DNA of 64,000 bases, taken from contig NZ_JACCCJ010000002.1 of NCBI RefSeq assembly GCF_013410105.1, positions 62,001 through 126,000 of the forward strand. The letters run 5' to 3'. The translations under genes and the position numbers were made by a program. This document shows, piece after piece, positions 50,396-59,458 of the stretch. Position 1 is the first letter of the stretch. Each line of letters begins with the position of its first letter. This DNA comes from Sphingopyxis sp. JAI108. Its GTDB lineage: Bacteria; Pseudomonadota; Alphaproteobacteria; Sphingomonadales; Sphingomonadaceae. The notes below the pieces were generated by a model. It saw only the letters and a list, made by a program, of their open reading frames with translations, did not search any database and was not told the DNA's origin.

Positions 50396-51117
50396 TTTTG
50401 GAATTTCTGACTCAGGCCGCGGCGCACGCCGGCGGTTTCGGCGGTCCCGCCGGAATGTGGGATGCGATCGTCAAGGATTTTTCGAACATTACCGAGCCCG
50501 CCGCCTTCGCGGCGTTCCTGCAGGTGCTGATGATCGACCTCGTCCTCGCGGGCGACAATGCGATCGTCGTCGGCGCGCTTGCCGCGGGGCTGCCCGCCGA
50601 CCAGCGCAAGAAGGTCATCCTGATCGGCGTGCTCGCGGCGCTTGTGCTTCGAATCGCCTTCGCGCTCGTTGTGACACAGCTGATGCAGATTGTCGGACTG
50701 ATCTTCGTCGGCGGGCTGCTCCTGATCTGGGTCGCATGGAAAATGTGGCGCGAATTGCGTCACACGGGCCAGTCGCAGGGTTCGCCCGAGATTGCGGGCG
50801 ATGAACATTCGGGTCTGAAGCCTGCCAAAAGTTTCGCAGGTGCCGCCTGGGCGGTTGCCGTCGCCGACGTCAGCATGAGCCTCGACAATGTGCTCGCGGT
50901 CGCGGGTGCCGCGCGCGAGCACCCCGGCATCCTTATCGTCGGTTTGATCTTTGCCGTCGCGCTGATGGGCGTCGCGGCAAACATCATCGCCAAATATATC
51001 GAGCGTTATCGCTGGATCGCCTATCTCGGCCTCGCCGTGATTATCTATGTCGCGGTCAAGATGATTTACGAAGGCTGGGTCGATCAGAGCGTCGGGATCG
51101 GAACGCTGTTCGGCTAA
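50392..51117 (+). CDS. TerC/YjbE-family integral membrane protein
   Basis: The 241-residue protein has about seven membrane helices and the family's two acidic motifs, DLVLAGDNAIVVG and DVSMSLDNVLAVAG. TerC-family proteins are linked to metal export, manganese in several bacteria, and to tellurite resistance. The GTG start 50392 overlaps the stop of the ABM gene. A strong terminator follows. Confidence 0.9.
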   Translation: MILEFLTQAAAHAGGFGGPAGMWDAIVKDFSNITEPAAFAAFLQVLMIDLVLAGDNAIVVGALAAGLPADQRKKVILIGVLAALVLRIAFALVVTQLMQIVGLIFVGGLLLIWVAWKMWRELRHTGQSQGSPEIAGDEHSGLKPAKSFAGAAWAVAVADVSMSLDNVLAVAGAAREHPGILIVGLIFAVALMGVAANIIAKYIERYRWIAYLGLAVIIYVAVKMIYEGWVDQSVGIGTLFG

Positions 51118-51138
51118 TCGATTTTTCTTGCCTCGAAA

Positions 51139-51173
51139 CAAAAAAGCCAGTCCCCCGGGGGGCTGGCTTTTTC
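51139..51173 (+). terminator. Bidirectional-type terminator after the TerC-like gene
   Basis: AAAAAGCCAGTCCCCC and GGGGGGCTGGCTTTTT form a near-perfect palindrome just after the stop (one T-G pair), with T- and A-runs on both sides. The tip is CCGG-like and must open to make the loop. Confidence 0.85.
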
Positions 51174-51197
51174 GTATCGGCTTCCCATCTCGCGATC

Positions 51198-51599
51198 ATG
51201 CCTCAGCTCCACATGACCCGCGTTGCCGTCGGTTGTTCCGATTATCCGGCGCTGCAAGCGCGGATCGAAAATTATGCCCAAGATGGCGAGATCCGATTTG
51301 CGACGCGCTTTCGGCCCAAGCGGGCCGACGAGCTGGTCGGCGGCAAGCTGCATTTCATCGTCAAGCACACGCTCGTCGCGCGCGTCGAGATCCTGCGCTT
51401 CGATGATCGCAGCGACGGGCGGGTCGATATCGTGTGCGTCGCCCAGCTCGAACGCGTGCATCCGCAGCCGAAGCGGGCGCACCAGGGGTGGCGCTACCTG
51501 ACCGACGCCGATGCGCCCAAGGGCATCGACGATGCCAGCGGCATCGGCGAATTGCCGCCCGAACTCTACCGCGAACTCGCCGGGCTGAGCCTGATCTAG
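51198..51599 (+). CDS. DUF1489 family protein
   Basis: The 133-residue protein matches DUF1489, a conserved alphaproteobacterial family of unknown function: MPQLHMTRVAVGCSDYPAL, then TRFRPKRADELVGGKLHFIVKHTLVARVEILRF, and KRAHQGWRYLTDADAPKD-like (DAPKGIDDASGIGELPPELYRELAGLSLI). There is no signal or membrane segment. Its end overlaps the convergent SnoaL-like gene by four bases. Confidence 0.88.
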   Translation: MPQLHMTRVAVGCSDYPALQARIENYAQDGEIRFATRFRPKRADELVGGKLHFIVKHTLVARVEILRFDDRSDGRVDIVCVAQLERVHPQPKRAHQGWRYLTDADAPKGIDDASGIGELPPELYRELAGLSLI

Positions 51600-51997
51600 C
51601 GCGCGGCCTGTGCCGCGAGCATCTCGGCCATTTTTTCCCAGACTTTGTTGATTGCCTTCAAGGGCCTGATCATCACCTTGAAATCACTTATTTTTCCATC
51701 CTCATCCCACCGGATGATATCGACCCCGTTGATCTGGATGCCGTCGAGATTGCTCTGGAACTCGAGGCAGGCCTGATCGCCGTCGACGATCTCGCGCAGA
51801 TAGCGGAAATCGTCGCCGCCGAGGACATGGCTTGCCGCGTGGAGATAGGCGAAGACCTTGTCGCGTCCTTCCTGCGGCGTGTGGACGACGGGCGAATGGA
51901 ACACCGCATCGGCGGCGAGCAGGTCCCTGAGCGCCTGCGGGTCGCCGCCGTCCGCCATATAGGCGTGCCAGGCGGCAAGCCCCGGATGCCCGCTCAT
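51596..51997 (-). CDS. NTF2/SnoaL-like fold protein
   Basis: The 133-residue protein has the NTF2-like cone fold: an N-terminal helix, LRDLLAADAVFHSPVVHTPQEGRDKVFAYL, then CLEFQSNLDGIQINGVDIIRWDEDGKISDFKVMIRPLKAI. It matches the nuclear transport factor 2 family proteins of unknown ligand, common in sphingomonads. It is coupled to the upstream dienelactone-hydrolase gene by a 4-base overlap. Confidence 0.83.
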   Translation of the reverse strand: MSGHPGLAAWHAYMADGGDPQALRDLLAADAVFHSPVVHTPQEGRDKVFAYLHAASHVLGGDDFRYLREIVDGDQACLEFQSNLDGIQINGVDIIRWDEDGKISDFKVMIRPLKAINKVWEKMAEMLAAQAAR

Positions 51998-52692
51998 GAA
52001 AGATGCTCGGCGAAGAAGGCCCGCGTGCGGCCGTCGGCCAGCCGGGCGCCCTCTTCGTCACGGCGGTTGCCCATCGTCGCGGCAAAGCCATGGTCGAGGC
52101 CCTGATAGTCGTGGAGCGTCACCTTGGGATGCGGGTCGAGCCCTTCGTGGATCCGCTTTTGCGCATCATGGTCGACGAGATGATCCTCGGTCGGGATGTG
52201 GAGCATCAGCGGCCGGGCGATCGCATGGCTCTCGTTCAGCATCTGGTCGATCATCACGCCATAATAGCCGACCGACGCGTCGATATCGGTGCGCGCGGCC
52301 GTCATATAGGCGAGCCGCCCGCCGAGGCAGAAGCCGACTGCGCCGACCTTTGTCGCGCCTTGGCCGTGGAGCCATCGGATCGCCGCTTCGATATCCTTGA
52401 CCCCGTCGTCGGCATCATATTGGCCGAAATAGCCAAAGGCCTCCTGCAGTTCGGCTTCGACATCGGGATTGAGTTCGACCCCGGGGGCGAAACGCCAGAA
52501 GATGTCGGGCGCAATCGCGAGATAGCCTTCGGCCGCCCAGTCGTCGCATTTCTTGCGGATGCCTTCGTTGACGCCGAAGATTTCGGGAATGACGATGATC
52601 GCGCCAGTGCTGTCGGCATCGGGACGCGCGACATAGGCGGGAAGGGTGCCGGCGCCGTCGAGCGTCGGGATATCGGTGTTCGTCGCGGCCAT
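51994..52692 (-). CDS. Dienelactone hydrolase family protein
   Basis: The 232-residue alpha/beta hydrolase has the dienelactone-hydrolase triad: Cys122 in GFCLGGR, Asp170 in PTEDHL and His201 in LDHGF. The IVIPEIFGVNEGIRKKCDDWAAEGYLAIAPDIFWR segment is typical. The family includes hydrolases of the chlorocatechol pathway, but no catechol genes are nearby, so the substrate is open. I chose ATG 52692 (MAATNTD). Confidence 0.9.
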   Translation of the reverse strand: MAATNTDIPTLDGAGTLPAYVARPDADSTGAIIVIPEIFGVNEGIRKKCDDWAAEGYLAIAPDIFWRFAPGVELNPDVEAELQEAFGYFGQYDADDGVKDIEAAIRWLHGQGATKVGAVGFCLGGRLAYMTAARTDIDASVGYYGVMIDQMLNESHAIARPLMLHIPTEDHLVDHDAQKRIHEGLDPHPKVTLHDYQGLDHGFAATMGNRRDEEGARLADGRTRAFFAEHLS

Positions 52693-52799
52693 GCGGGGAG
52701 CTCTCCTGTCTCTTGCTTCTTTGCTGTGAAAGCGCGAAGCTAGCGGGGCTGCGAGCATGGCTCAAGCGGCTAACGGGCATTTCGGGTCGGAGACAGGCG

Positions 52800-53096
52800 A
52801 TGAAGTTCAATATCGAGATCGATTGCACCCCCGAAGAGGCGCGGCGCCTGTTCGGTCTTCCCGACCTCGAGCCGCTGCACGATATCTACCTCGACCGCGT
52901 CAAGGAGCTGATGGCGAAGGGGATCACCCCCGACCTCGTCCAGTCGATGGTCAAGACCTGGGTGCCGATGGGCGGCAGCGGGCTCGAACTCGTCCAGTCG
53001 TTGCTCGGCCAGTTCGGCGGCGGGCTGATGGGCGGGACGTCGAAATCGAGCGACGCGGCCGATGACGACAAGCCCGCCAAGGGACGCAAGAGCTGA
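52800..53096 (+). CDS. DUF6489 family protein
   Basis: The 98-residue protein (MKFNIEIDCTPEEARRLFGLPDLEPLHDIYLDRVKELM) belongs to a small conserved family seen in sphingomonads and other alphaproteobacteria, which I recall as DUF6489. It has a hydrophobic, glycine-rich end and a polar C-terminal tail. Function is unknown. It is immediately upstream of mnmE, and its stop TGA overlaps the CTG that is one candidate mnmE start. Confidence 0.76.
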   Translation: MKFNIEIDCTPEEARRLFGLPDLEPLHDIYLDRVKELMAKGITPDLVQSMVKTWVPMGGSGLELVQSLLGQFGGGLMGGTSKSSDAADDDKPAKGRKS

Positions 53097-53128
53097 ACCA
53101 AGCCGTTGTAAGAGATACGATTTTTGCG

Positions 53129-54424
53129 TTGTCGAGCGGGATGCCGCCGGCAGCGATCGGCGTCGTGCGCGTGAGCGGACCCGGGGCTCGCGAGGCGTTG
53201 CACGCGCTTGCGGGGCGGGTGCCCAAAGTGCGCCGGGCGTCGCTCGCGGACTTGAAGGACGCCGACGGCGCGGCGCTCGACCGGGCGCTGATTTTCTGGT
53301 TTCCGGGACCGGCGACGGCGACGGGCGAGGATCTGGCCGAGCTGCATCTGCACGGCGGCCGAGCGGTGGTCGCGGCGGTCGAGGCGTCGCTCGGGGCGAT
53401 GCCGGGACTGCGGCGCGCGGAGCCGGGCGAATTTACGCGGCGGGCGTTCGAGAACGGGCGGATCGATCTCGCTGAGGCCGAGGGGCTCGCCGACCTGCTC
53501 GCGGCGGAGACCGAGAGCCAGCGCGTGCAGGCGCTGGGCATGGCGAGCGGGCATGTGTCGCGCGCGGTGGCGGGATGGCAGGATCGATTGCTCGGGCTGA
53601 TGGCGGGGGCCGAGGCCGAGCTGAATTTCGCCGACGAGGACGATGTCGAAACTGGCGACGATGTCGCGCGGCGTCTGATTTCGGGGATGGGCGCGCTCGC
53701 GGGCGAGCTGGGCGAATGGCTGGCGCGGCCGGCGGCGGAGGTAATCGCCGAGGGGTTGTCGGTCGTGATCGCGGGACCGCCGAATGCCGGAAAATCGACC
53801 TTGATCAATGCCTTGGCGCAGCGTGAGCTGGCGATCGTGTCGCCCGTCGCGGGAACGACGCGCGATGTGATCGAAACCCCGCTGGCGCTGGATGGGATCG
53901 CGATGCGCTTTTCAGACACCGCCGGGCTGCGCGCCGAAAGTACCGACGATATCGAAATCATCGGCATCGACCGCGCGAAGGCGGCGGTCGAGAGGGCCGA
54001 TATATTGTTGTGGCTCGGGCCGCCCAAGGAAGCGCCAGACCATCCGCGCGCGATCCTGATCGCGGCGCAGCTCGATCGCTGGCGGGGCGATGCAGCGGCC
54101 GAAGCCGAAGCGGCGCTTGCCGATATCGCCCTGTCGGCGGCGACGGGCGAGGGGATGGAGAAGCTCCACCGCTATATCGTCGAGATGGCGCGGACCTTGT
54201 TGCCGCGCGAAGGCGAGGCGGCGCTGCGCCAGCGTCAGCGCGCCGCGCTTGCCGAGGCAAAACAATGGCTTGAGATCGAGACGGGTTCACGCGAGGCGCG
54301 CGACCTGATCCTGCTCGCCGAGCGTCTGCGGCTCGCGGGGACGGCGCTCGACCGGATCACCGGGCGGGCGGGAGTCGAGGAGATGCTCGACGCGTTGTTC
54401 GGGCGTTTCTGCATCGGGAAATGA
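53129..54424 (+). CDS. mnmE: tRNA modification GTPase MnmE
   Basis: MnmE works with MnmG to make the cmnm5 group of wobble uridine 34. The protein has the N-terminal folate-binding domain (GVVRVSGPGA), the G domain (GPPNAGKST, DTAGLR) and the C-terminal end FCIGK with the conserved cysteine. The start is uncertain. The conserved first strand DTIFALSSG begins at about 53114, but no ATG, GTG or TTG stands in frame between the stop at 53063 and TTG 53129. Candidate starts for the full protein are CTG 53093 or ATT 53120. The TTG version (431 residues) lacks the first strand. Confidence 0.93.
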   Translation: MSSGMPPAAIGVVRVSGPGAREALHALAGRVPKVRRASLADLKDADGAALDRALIFWFPGPATATGEDLAELHLHGGRAVVAAVEASLGAMPGLRRAEPGEFTRRAFENGRIDLAEAEGLADLLAAETESQRVQALGMASGHVSRAVAGWQDRLLGLMAGAEAELNFADEDDVETGDDVARRLISGMGALAGELGEWLARPAAEVIAEGLSVVIAGPPNAGKSTLINALAQRELAIVSPVAGTTRDVIETPLALDGIAMRFSDTAGLRAESTDDIEIIGIDRAKAAVERADILLWLGPPKEAPDHPRAILIAAQLDRWRGDAAAEAEAALADIALSAATGEGMEKLHRYIVEMARTLLPREGEAALRQRQRAALAEAKQWLEIETGSREARDLILLAERLRLAGTALDRITGRAGVEEMLDALFGRFCIGK

Positions 54425-54440
54425 TGTTCCACGTGAAACA
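54425..54440. other. parS: parS site 1
   Basis: TGTTCCACGTGAAACA fits the parS consensus TGTTnCACGTGAAACA. It begins right after the mnmE stop, in the gap before mnmG. ParB from the gene at 58127 would bind it. Confidence 0.9.
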
Positions 54441-54499
54441 TCGCAGGATGCGCGACGCGGTGGATTCGCTGGCCGCTTTGCGCTAAAGGCGCCCCAATC

Positions 54500-56371
54500 A
54501 TGCAGGATCCAGTGATTTACGATGTCATCGTCGTCGGCGGTGGGCACGCCGGGACCGAGGCGGCCGCCGCGGCGGCTCGTTTGGGCGCTCGCGTTGCGCT
54601 CGTCAGTTTCGATCCCGCGCTGATCGGGGCGATGTCGTGCAACCCGGCGATCGGCGGGCTCGGCAAAGGCCATCTGATGCGCGAAGTCGACGCGCTCGAC
54701 GGATGGATGGCGCGCGCGGCCGACAAAGCGGCGATCCATTACCGGATGCTCAACGCGTCGAAGGGCGCGGCGGTGCAAGGGCCGCGGATCCAGGCCGACC
54801 GGAAACTGTACCGCGACGCGATCCAGGATTTTCTTGCCGCCGAGGATAGCATCTCGGTCGTCGCAGGCGAAGCGGCAGCGCTGGTGCTTTCGGCCGATGG
54901 ATCGCGCGTCGAAGGACTGGAGCTCGGCGATGGGTCGCGGCTGGCAGCATCCGCCGTCGTGCTCGCGACCGGAACCTTTCTCGGCGGCCGGCTTTTCCGC
55001 GGCGAGGAGCGAATGGCGGGAGGGCGTATCGGCGAAGCGGGCGCACACCGGCTGGCGCAGCAGCTTCGCTCCGCCAACCTGCCGATGGCGCGGCTCAAGA
55101 CAGGGACGCCGCCGCGGCTCGACGGGCGGACGATCGACTGGGCGCGGCTGGACGAGCAGGCCTCGGACAGCGCCGAAGGCGCGACCTGGACCTGTTCCAC
55201 GTGGAACAGCGAGCGGACGGTCCCGCAGATTTTCTGCGCGATCACGCGCACCAACCGCGAAAGCCATGCGATCATCGCGGCGAATCTCGACCGCTCTCCG
55301 CTGTTCACCGGCGCAATTGGCGCGGCGGGGCCGCGCTATTGCCCGTCGATCGAGGACAAGATCCACCGATTCGCCGATCGCGACGGGCACCAGGTGTTTC
55401 TCGAACCCGAGGGGCTCGATTCCTTCCTCGTCTACCCCAACGGCATTTCGACTTCGCTCCCCGCCGATGTGCAACTCGCGATGCTGCGTACGATGGAAGG
55501 GCTCGAGACGGTCGAGATGGTCGTGCCGGGCTATGCGGTCGAATATGATCACATCGATCCGCGCGCGCTCGATCGGACGTTGCAGGTGCGTGAAATCGGT
55601 GGCCTCTGGTGCGCGGGGCAGATCAACGGGACGACGGGATATGAGGAAGCCGCGGCGCAGGGGCTGGTCGCGGGCGCCAATGCCGCGCTTGCGGTGCAGG
55701 GACGCGAAGCGCTGATTCTCGACCGCAGCGAATCCTATATCGGGGTGATGGTCGATGACTTGGTGTTGCAGGGCGTGACCGAGCCGTATCGGATGCTCAC
55801 CGCGCGCGCCGAATATCGGCTGCGGCTGCGCGCCGACAATGCCGCGACGCGGCTAACGCCGAAGGGCATCGCATTGGGGCTCGTGCGGCCGGCGACCGCG
55901 GGGCTGTTCGAAGCGCGGCAGGGTGAGCGCGCGCGGGCGGAAGCCTTGCTCGATGCGCCGGTGGCGACCGCCGATTATGCCGTGATCGGGCTCGGGCTAC
56001 CGGGCGACGGGATCGCGCGGCGCCGGATCGACCTGCTGCGCTATACCGACGTGACGATGTCGCGGCTGACGCTACTCGCGCCCGAGCTCGAAACGATTGA
56101 TTGTGCGATTCTCTCGGAGGTCGCCGAGGACGCGCATTATGCACCCTATATCGCGCGGCAGGAGGCCGAATTGCGCTCGCTCGCGGCGAACGAGGCGATC
56201 ATGCTCGATCCCGCGCTCGATTATGCGGCGATCGGCGGATTGTCGCGCGAGATGGTCGAGCGGCTGACCAGGGCGCGGCCCGAAACACTTGGGCAGGCGG
56301 CGCGGATCGACGGGGTGACGCCGGCGGCGCTGACCGCGATCATGGTGCACAGCCGGCGACGCGCGGCTTGA
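54500..56371 (+). CDS. mnmG: tRNA uridine 5-carboxymethylaminomethyl modification enzyme MnmG
   Basis: MnmG (GidA) is the FAD-dependent partner of MnmE. The 623-residue protein has the FAD loop [12 protein letters not shown] near residue 11-21, [32 protein letters not shown], the [23 protein letters not shown] block and the helical C-terminal domain to HSRRRAA. It is of normal length. A second parS site lies inside its coding sequence (55193-55208). Confidence 0.97.
   Translation: MQDPVIYDVIVVGGGHAGTEAAAAAARLGARVALVSFDPALIGAMSCNPAIGGLGKGHLMREVDALDGWMARAADKAAIHYRMLNASKGAAVQGPRIQADRKLYRDAIQDFLAAEDSISVVAGEAAALVLSADGSRVEGLELGDGSRLAASAVVLATGTFLGGRLFRGEERMAGGRIGEAGAHRLAQQLRSANLPMARLKTGTPPRLDGRTIDWARLDEQASDSAEGATWTCSTWNSERTVPQIFCAITRTNRESHAIIAANLDRSPLFTGAIGAAGPRYCPSIEDKIHRFADRDGHQVFLEPEGLDSFLVYPNGISTSLPADVQLAMLRTMEGLETVEMVVPGYAVEYDHIDPRALDRTLQVREIGGLWCAGQINGTTGYEEAAAQGLVAGANAALAVQGREALILDRSESYIGVMVDDLVLQGVTEPYRMLTARAEYRLRLRADNAATRLTPKGIALGLVRPATAGLFEARQGERARAEALLDAPVATADYAVIGLGLPGDGIARRRIDLLRYTDVTMSRLTLLAPELETIDCAILSEVAEDAHYAPYIARQEAELRSLAANEAIMLDPALDYAAIGGLSREMVERLTRARPETLGQAARIDGVTPAALTAIMVHSRRRAA
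55193..55208. other. parS: parS site 2 (inside mnmG)
   Basis: TGTTCCACGTGGAACA is a perfect 16-base palindrome of parS type, encoding the residues CSTWN of MnmG. It differs from site 1 by one base. Confidence 0.88.
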
Positions 56372-56705
56372 ATCGAGCCGCGCCGGCTAAGTTTGTTGAG
56401 GCCCGCAGGTCGTCGATTTGGGTAGGCCGCTGACATGTTCTGAATGATTTTCGCGGAGAGATCGCAGAAGATGGAAGGCAAAGGTTCACGCAGAGCGGCG
56501 AGGATGCGAACGGAATTGGGAGGCTGCATGGCAACACCGGTGTCGGGGTCTGGCCGTCAAAGTGAAATGGCATCTTCTTCTTTGCGCCTTTGCGTGACGA
56601 TTTCGAAATCTCGCGCAGAGACGAAAGGCATTGGGGAGGGGTCGGGATAGCTGTATTCGCGGGAATGACGAGATTGAGGTGGCGACGGTGGATGACGGGG
56701 TTCTG
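56372..56705. repeat. Gap with interspersed-repeat-like sequence between mnmG and rsmG
   Basis: The 334-base gap contains no convincing gene. It has purine-rich segments such as CGCAGAGCGGCGAGGATGCG and TTTGCGCCTTTGCGTGACG and ends in GTATTCGCGGGAATGACGAG. Similar wording (CGCAGAGGCCGCAGAGAATTC) is seen after parB near 59157-59177. The pattern suggests decayed copies of a dispersed element. Confidence 0.5.
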
Positions 56706-57347
56706 ATGAGCGAAGAAGCCGCGCGCGCCTGGATTGGCGCGGCGTTTGCGCCGACCGCCGCGCAATGGGCGCGGCTCGACAGTTTTGCGGCGATGCTCAT
56801 CGCCGAAAATGCGCGGCAGAATCTGATCGCTGCGTCGACGATTCCGACGCTATGGGTGCGGCATATCGCCGACAGCGCGCAGCTGCTGTCGTTCGATACG
56901 CGCCACGGCGACGGGCTCTGGATTGACCTGGGCAGCGGGCCGGGGTTGCCGGGGCTGGTCGTCGCTATCCTGAGTGCGCGGCCGATGCTGCTTGTCGAAT
57001 CGCGAAAGAAGCGCTGTGACTTTTTGCGCTCGGTTGCGGCCGAACTGGACCTGAGGCACGTCGAGGTCGCCGAGGCGCCGCTCGAGCGCGTCGAGACGCG
57101 GCCCGCGGCGACGATCAGCGCGCGCGCCTTTGCGCCACTCGACCGGCTGTTCGACTTATCCGCGCGTTTTTCCACCGAATCGACGTACTGGCTGCTGCCA
57201 AAGGGACGAAACGCGGTTAAGGAACTGGCATTGCTGCCGCAGCCATGGCAGAGAATGTTCCACGTGGAACAGAGCCGCACCGATGCCGACAGCCAGATTT
57301 TGGTCGGCACCGGAAAAATCGCGGCAAAACAGCGAGGAAAGCGATGA
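56706..57347 (+). CDS. rsmG: 16S rRNA (guanine-N7) methyltransferase RsmG
   Basis: RsmG (GidB) methylates G527 of 16S rRNA (E. coli numbering). The 213-residue protein has the AdoMet loop DLGSGPGLPGLVVA near residue 77 and the SRAFAPL-like SARAFAPLDRL motif IV. ATG 56706 is chosen, as the upstream frame runs into repeat sequence. parS site 3 lies near the 3' end in its coding region. Its stop overlaps the parA start (ATGA). Confidence 0.95.
   Translation: MSEEAARAWIGAAFAPTAAQWARLDSFAAMLIAENARQNLIAASTIPTLWVRHIADSAQLLSFDTRHGDGLWIDLGSGPGLPGLVVAILSARPMLLVESRKKRCDFLRSVAAELDLRHVEVAEAPLERVETRPAATISARAFAPLDRLFDLSARFSTESTYWLLPKGRNAVKELALLPQPWQRMFHVEQSRTDADSQILVGTGKIAAKQRGKR
57256..57271. other. parS: parS site 3 (inside rsmG)
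   Basis: TGTTCCACGTGGAACA is identical to site 2. It lies 73 bases before parA and encodes MFHVEQ of RsmG. Confidence 0.9.
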
Positions 57348-58126
57348 TCCGCATTGCCGTGGCGAACCAGAAGGGCGGGGTCGGCAAGACGACGACCGCG
57401 ATCAATCTGGCGACCGCGCTCGCGGCGACGGGCTGGCGGACGCTGATCATCGATCTCGATCCGCAGGGCAACGCCTCGACGGGGCTCGGGATCAAGCAAT
57501 CGCAGCGCGAATTTTCGAGCTATGAATTGCTGCGCGGTGACGCGGGCGTCGCCGAATGCGCGATTCCGACCGCGGTACCGCGGCTCGATATCGTACCGGC
57601 GACGGTCGATCTGTCGGGCGCCGAGATCGAATTGATCGAATTTCAGGACCGGCTGCACCGGCTGCAGCAGGCCTTGTCGAGCACCGAGGCCGGACAGTGG
57701 GATATCTGCCTGATCGACTGTCCGCCGTCGCTCGGCATGCTGACGCTCAACGCGCTGATCGCCGCCGAATCGCTCATCGTGCCGCTGCAATGCGAATTTT
57801 TCGCGCTCGAGGGGCTCAGCCAGCTGCTCACCACGGTCGAACGTGTGCGTGAGCGCTTCAACCAGAAATTGTCGATCCTCGGCGTAGCGCTGACCATGTT
57901 CGACCGGCGTAACCGGCTGACCGACCAGGTTTCCGACGATGTGCGCGAAGTGTTGGGCCCGGTGGTGTTCGACACGGTGATACCGCGCAACGTGCGGCTA
58001 TCCGAAGCGCCGAGCCATGGGCTGCCGGCGCTGATCTACGATCATCGCTGCGCCGGATCGGCGGCCTATATTGCGCTCGCGCGCGAATTGATCGACCGGC
58101 TCCCCGAAATCCGCAAGGCGGCATAA
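57344..58126 (+). CDS. parA: Chromosome partitioning ATPase ParA
   Basis: ParA is the Walker-type ATPase that forms the DNA-bound gradient pulling ParB-parS to the new pole. The 260-residue protein has the deviant Walker A KGGVGKTT at 10-17 (signature Lys10), DLDPQGNASTGLG, and LIDCPPSLGMLTLNALIAAESLIVPLQCEFFALEG. Its length fits the chromosomal (small) ParA. The overlap with rsmG and direct adjacency to parB give one operon. Confidence 0.97.
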   Translation: MIRIAVANQKGGVGKTTTAINLATALAATGWRTLIIDLDPQGNASTGLGIKQSQREFSSYELLRGDAGVAECAIPTAVPRLDIVPATVDLSGAEIELIEFQDRLHRLQQALSSTEAGQWDICLIDCPPSLGMLTLNALIAAESLIVPLQCEFFALEGLSQLLTTVERVRERFNQKLSILGVALTMFDRRNRLTDQVSDDVREVLGPVVFDTVIPRNVRLSEAPSHGLPALIYDHRCAGSAAYIALARELIDRLPEIRKAA

Positions 58127-59092
58127 ATGGCTGATAATAAAGACGAAAAGCAACCGGATATGACGCCTGCGCGCAAGCGGCCGTCGGGGCTCGGGCGCGG
58201 GCTGAACGCCCTGTTCGGCGACGTCGCGGTCGAGGCGCCGGTGCTCGCGACGCCCGGCAGCGCGACGAAGGCCACGCCGGTATCGGGCGACGCGGTGCAG
58301 CATGTCGGCGTCGGATCGATTCGCCCGCTTCCCGGCCAGCCGCGGCGCCATTTCGACGAAAATGCCATTGCCGAGCTGGCCGATTCGATCGGGCTGCGCG
58401 GATTGCTGCAGCCGATCATCGTGCGCCGGTCGCCTGATGGCGACGGGTACCAGCTTGTCGCGGGCGAACGGCGCTGGCGCGCGGCGCAGCGCGCCGGGCT
58501 GCACCAGATTCCCGCGCTGGTGCGCGAACTGGACGATGCCGCGACCTATGAGATCGCGCTGGTCGAGAATATCCAGCGGCAGGACCTCAACGCGATCGAA
58601 GAGGCGAGCGCCTATCGCCGGTTGATCGAGGATTTCGGCCATAACCAGGAAGCGCTTGCGAAGCTGGTCGGCAAGTCGCGCAGCCATGTCGCGAATTTGA
58701 TGCGCCTGCTCGACCTGCCCGAAAGCGTGCAGGAGCTCGTCGGCGACGGATCGCTGGCGATGGGGCATGCACGCGCGCTGATCGGCGCGGCTGATGCCGA
58801 AGCGATCGCGCGCCGCGTGGCGAAGGAGGGCCTGTCGGTTCGCACCGTCGAGGCGCTTGTCCGCGCCGCAAAGGGCGGCGATGCGCCGCGCAAGGGGCCG
58901 CTCGAATATAAGAGCATGGACGGCGGGCGTGACCCCGACATTGTCGCGGTTGAACGCCACCTTTCCGAATTGCTCGGCATCGGGGTCGCGATTCAATATG
59001 CCGGCGAGGGCAAGGGGGCGCTGACGCTGAAATTCGCGTCGCTCGACCAGCTCGATATGATCTGCCAGCGGCTCTCGGGCGAAGGGATCTGA
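58127..59092 (+). CDS. parB: Chromosome partitioning protein ParB
   Basis: ParB binds parS and spreads as a CTP-dependent clamp. The 321-residue protein has the basic RKRPSGLGRGLNALFGD N-terminus that contacts ParA, the CTPase domain with LIVRRSPDGDGYQLVAGERRWRAAQRAG (GERRWR motif), the helix-turn-helix KLVGKSRSHVANLMRLLDLPESVQ, and a C-terminal dimer domain. It starts directly after the parA stop codon (TAA ATG). Confidence 0.97.
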   Translation: MADNKDEKQPDMTPARKRPSGLGRGLNALFGDVAVEAPVLATPGSATKATPVSGDAVQHVGVGSIRPLPGQPRRHFDENAIAELADSIGLRGLLQPIIVRRSPDGDGYQLVAGERRWRAAQRAGLHQIPALVRELDDAATYEIALVENIQRQDLNAIEEASAYRRLIEDFGHNQEALAKLVGKSRSHVANLMRLLDLPESVQELVGDGSLAMGHARALIGAADAEAIARRVAKEGLSVRTVEALVRAAKGGDAPRKGPLEYKSMDGGRDPDIVAVERHLSELLGIGVAIQYAGEGKGALTLKFASLDQLDMICQRLSGEGI

Positions 59093-59458
59093 TCCTTTTG
59101 CTGGCGACGCCGGAAACGATTCGCGTTGCCGCCCCGCTTGTTCTTCCTTTGATTCGCGCAGAGGCCGCAGAGAATTCGGTCTCTGCGTGCAAGATTTCTC
59201 AGCCGGCGAATCGGTGAGGCACGGCCGTATATTGTGTCAGCCTGGGCCGTCGAGGAGGGATGGTCGGTCACGAAGACCCGCCTATATTATGTATAAATAT
59301 ATGATTTTAAAAGATAATAACCGGCCATCCGGGCCAGTTCCTATCGCGCTGTTAACCAAGCTTGCTGGCAAAACCTGAACAGGTCCCCGCGTAAACAGGT
59401 CGGCGAATGGGGTGGGATTTCCATTCGAATTTTGACCGAATTCAAGGGACCAAATCAT
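59093..59458 (+). promoter_or_regulatory. Gap before the DUF4402 locus, with AT-rich promoter region
   Basis: The 366-base gap contains no convincing gene. Bases 59150-59200 hold a repeat-like CGCAGAGGCCGCAGAG segment. An AT-rich tract (59280-59322) fits a promoter for the downstream surface locus. An ACCTG-AA-CAGGT inverted repeat (59373-59384) and a GTTAACC box (59351-59357, like a CtrA half-site) lie between it and the gene; both are weak hints only. Confidence 0.35.
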
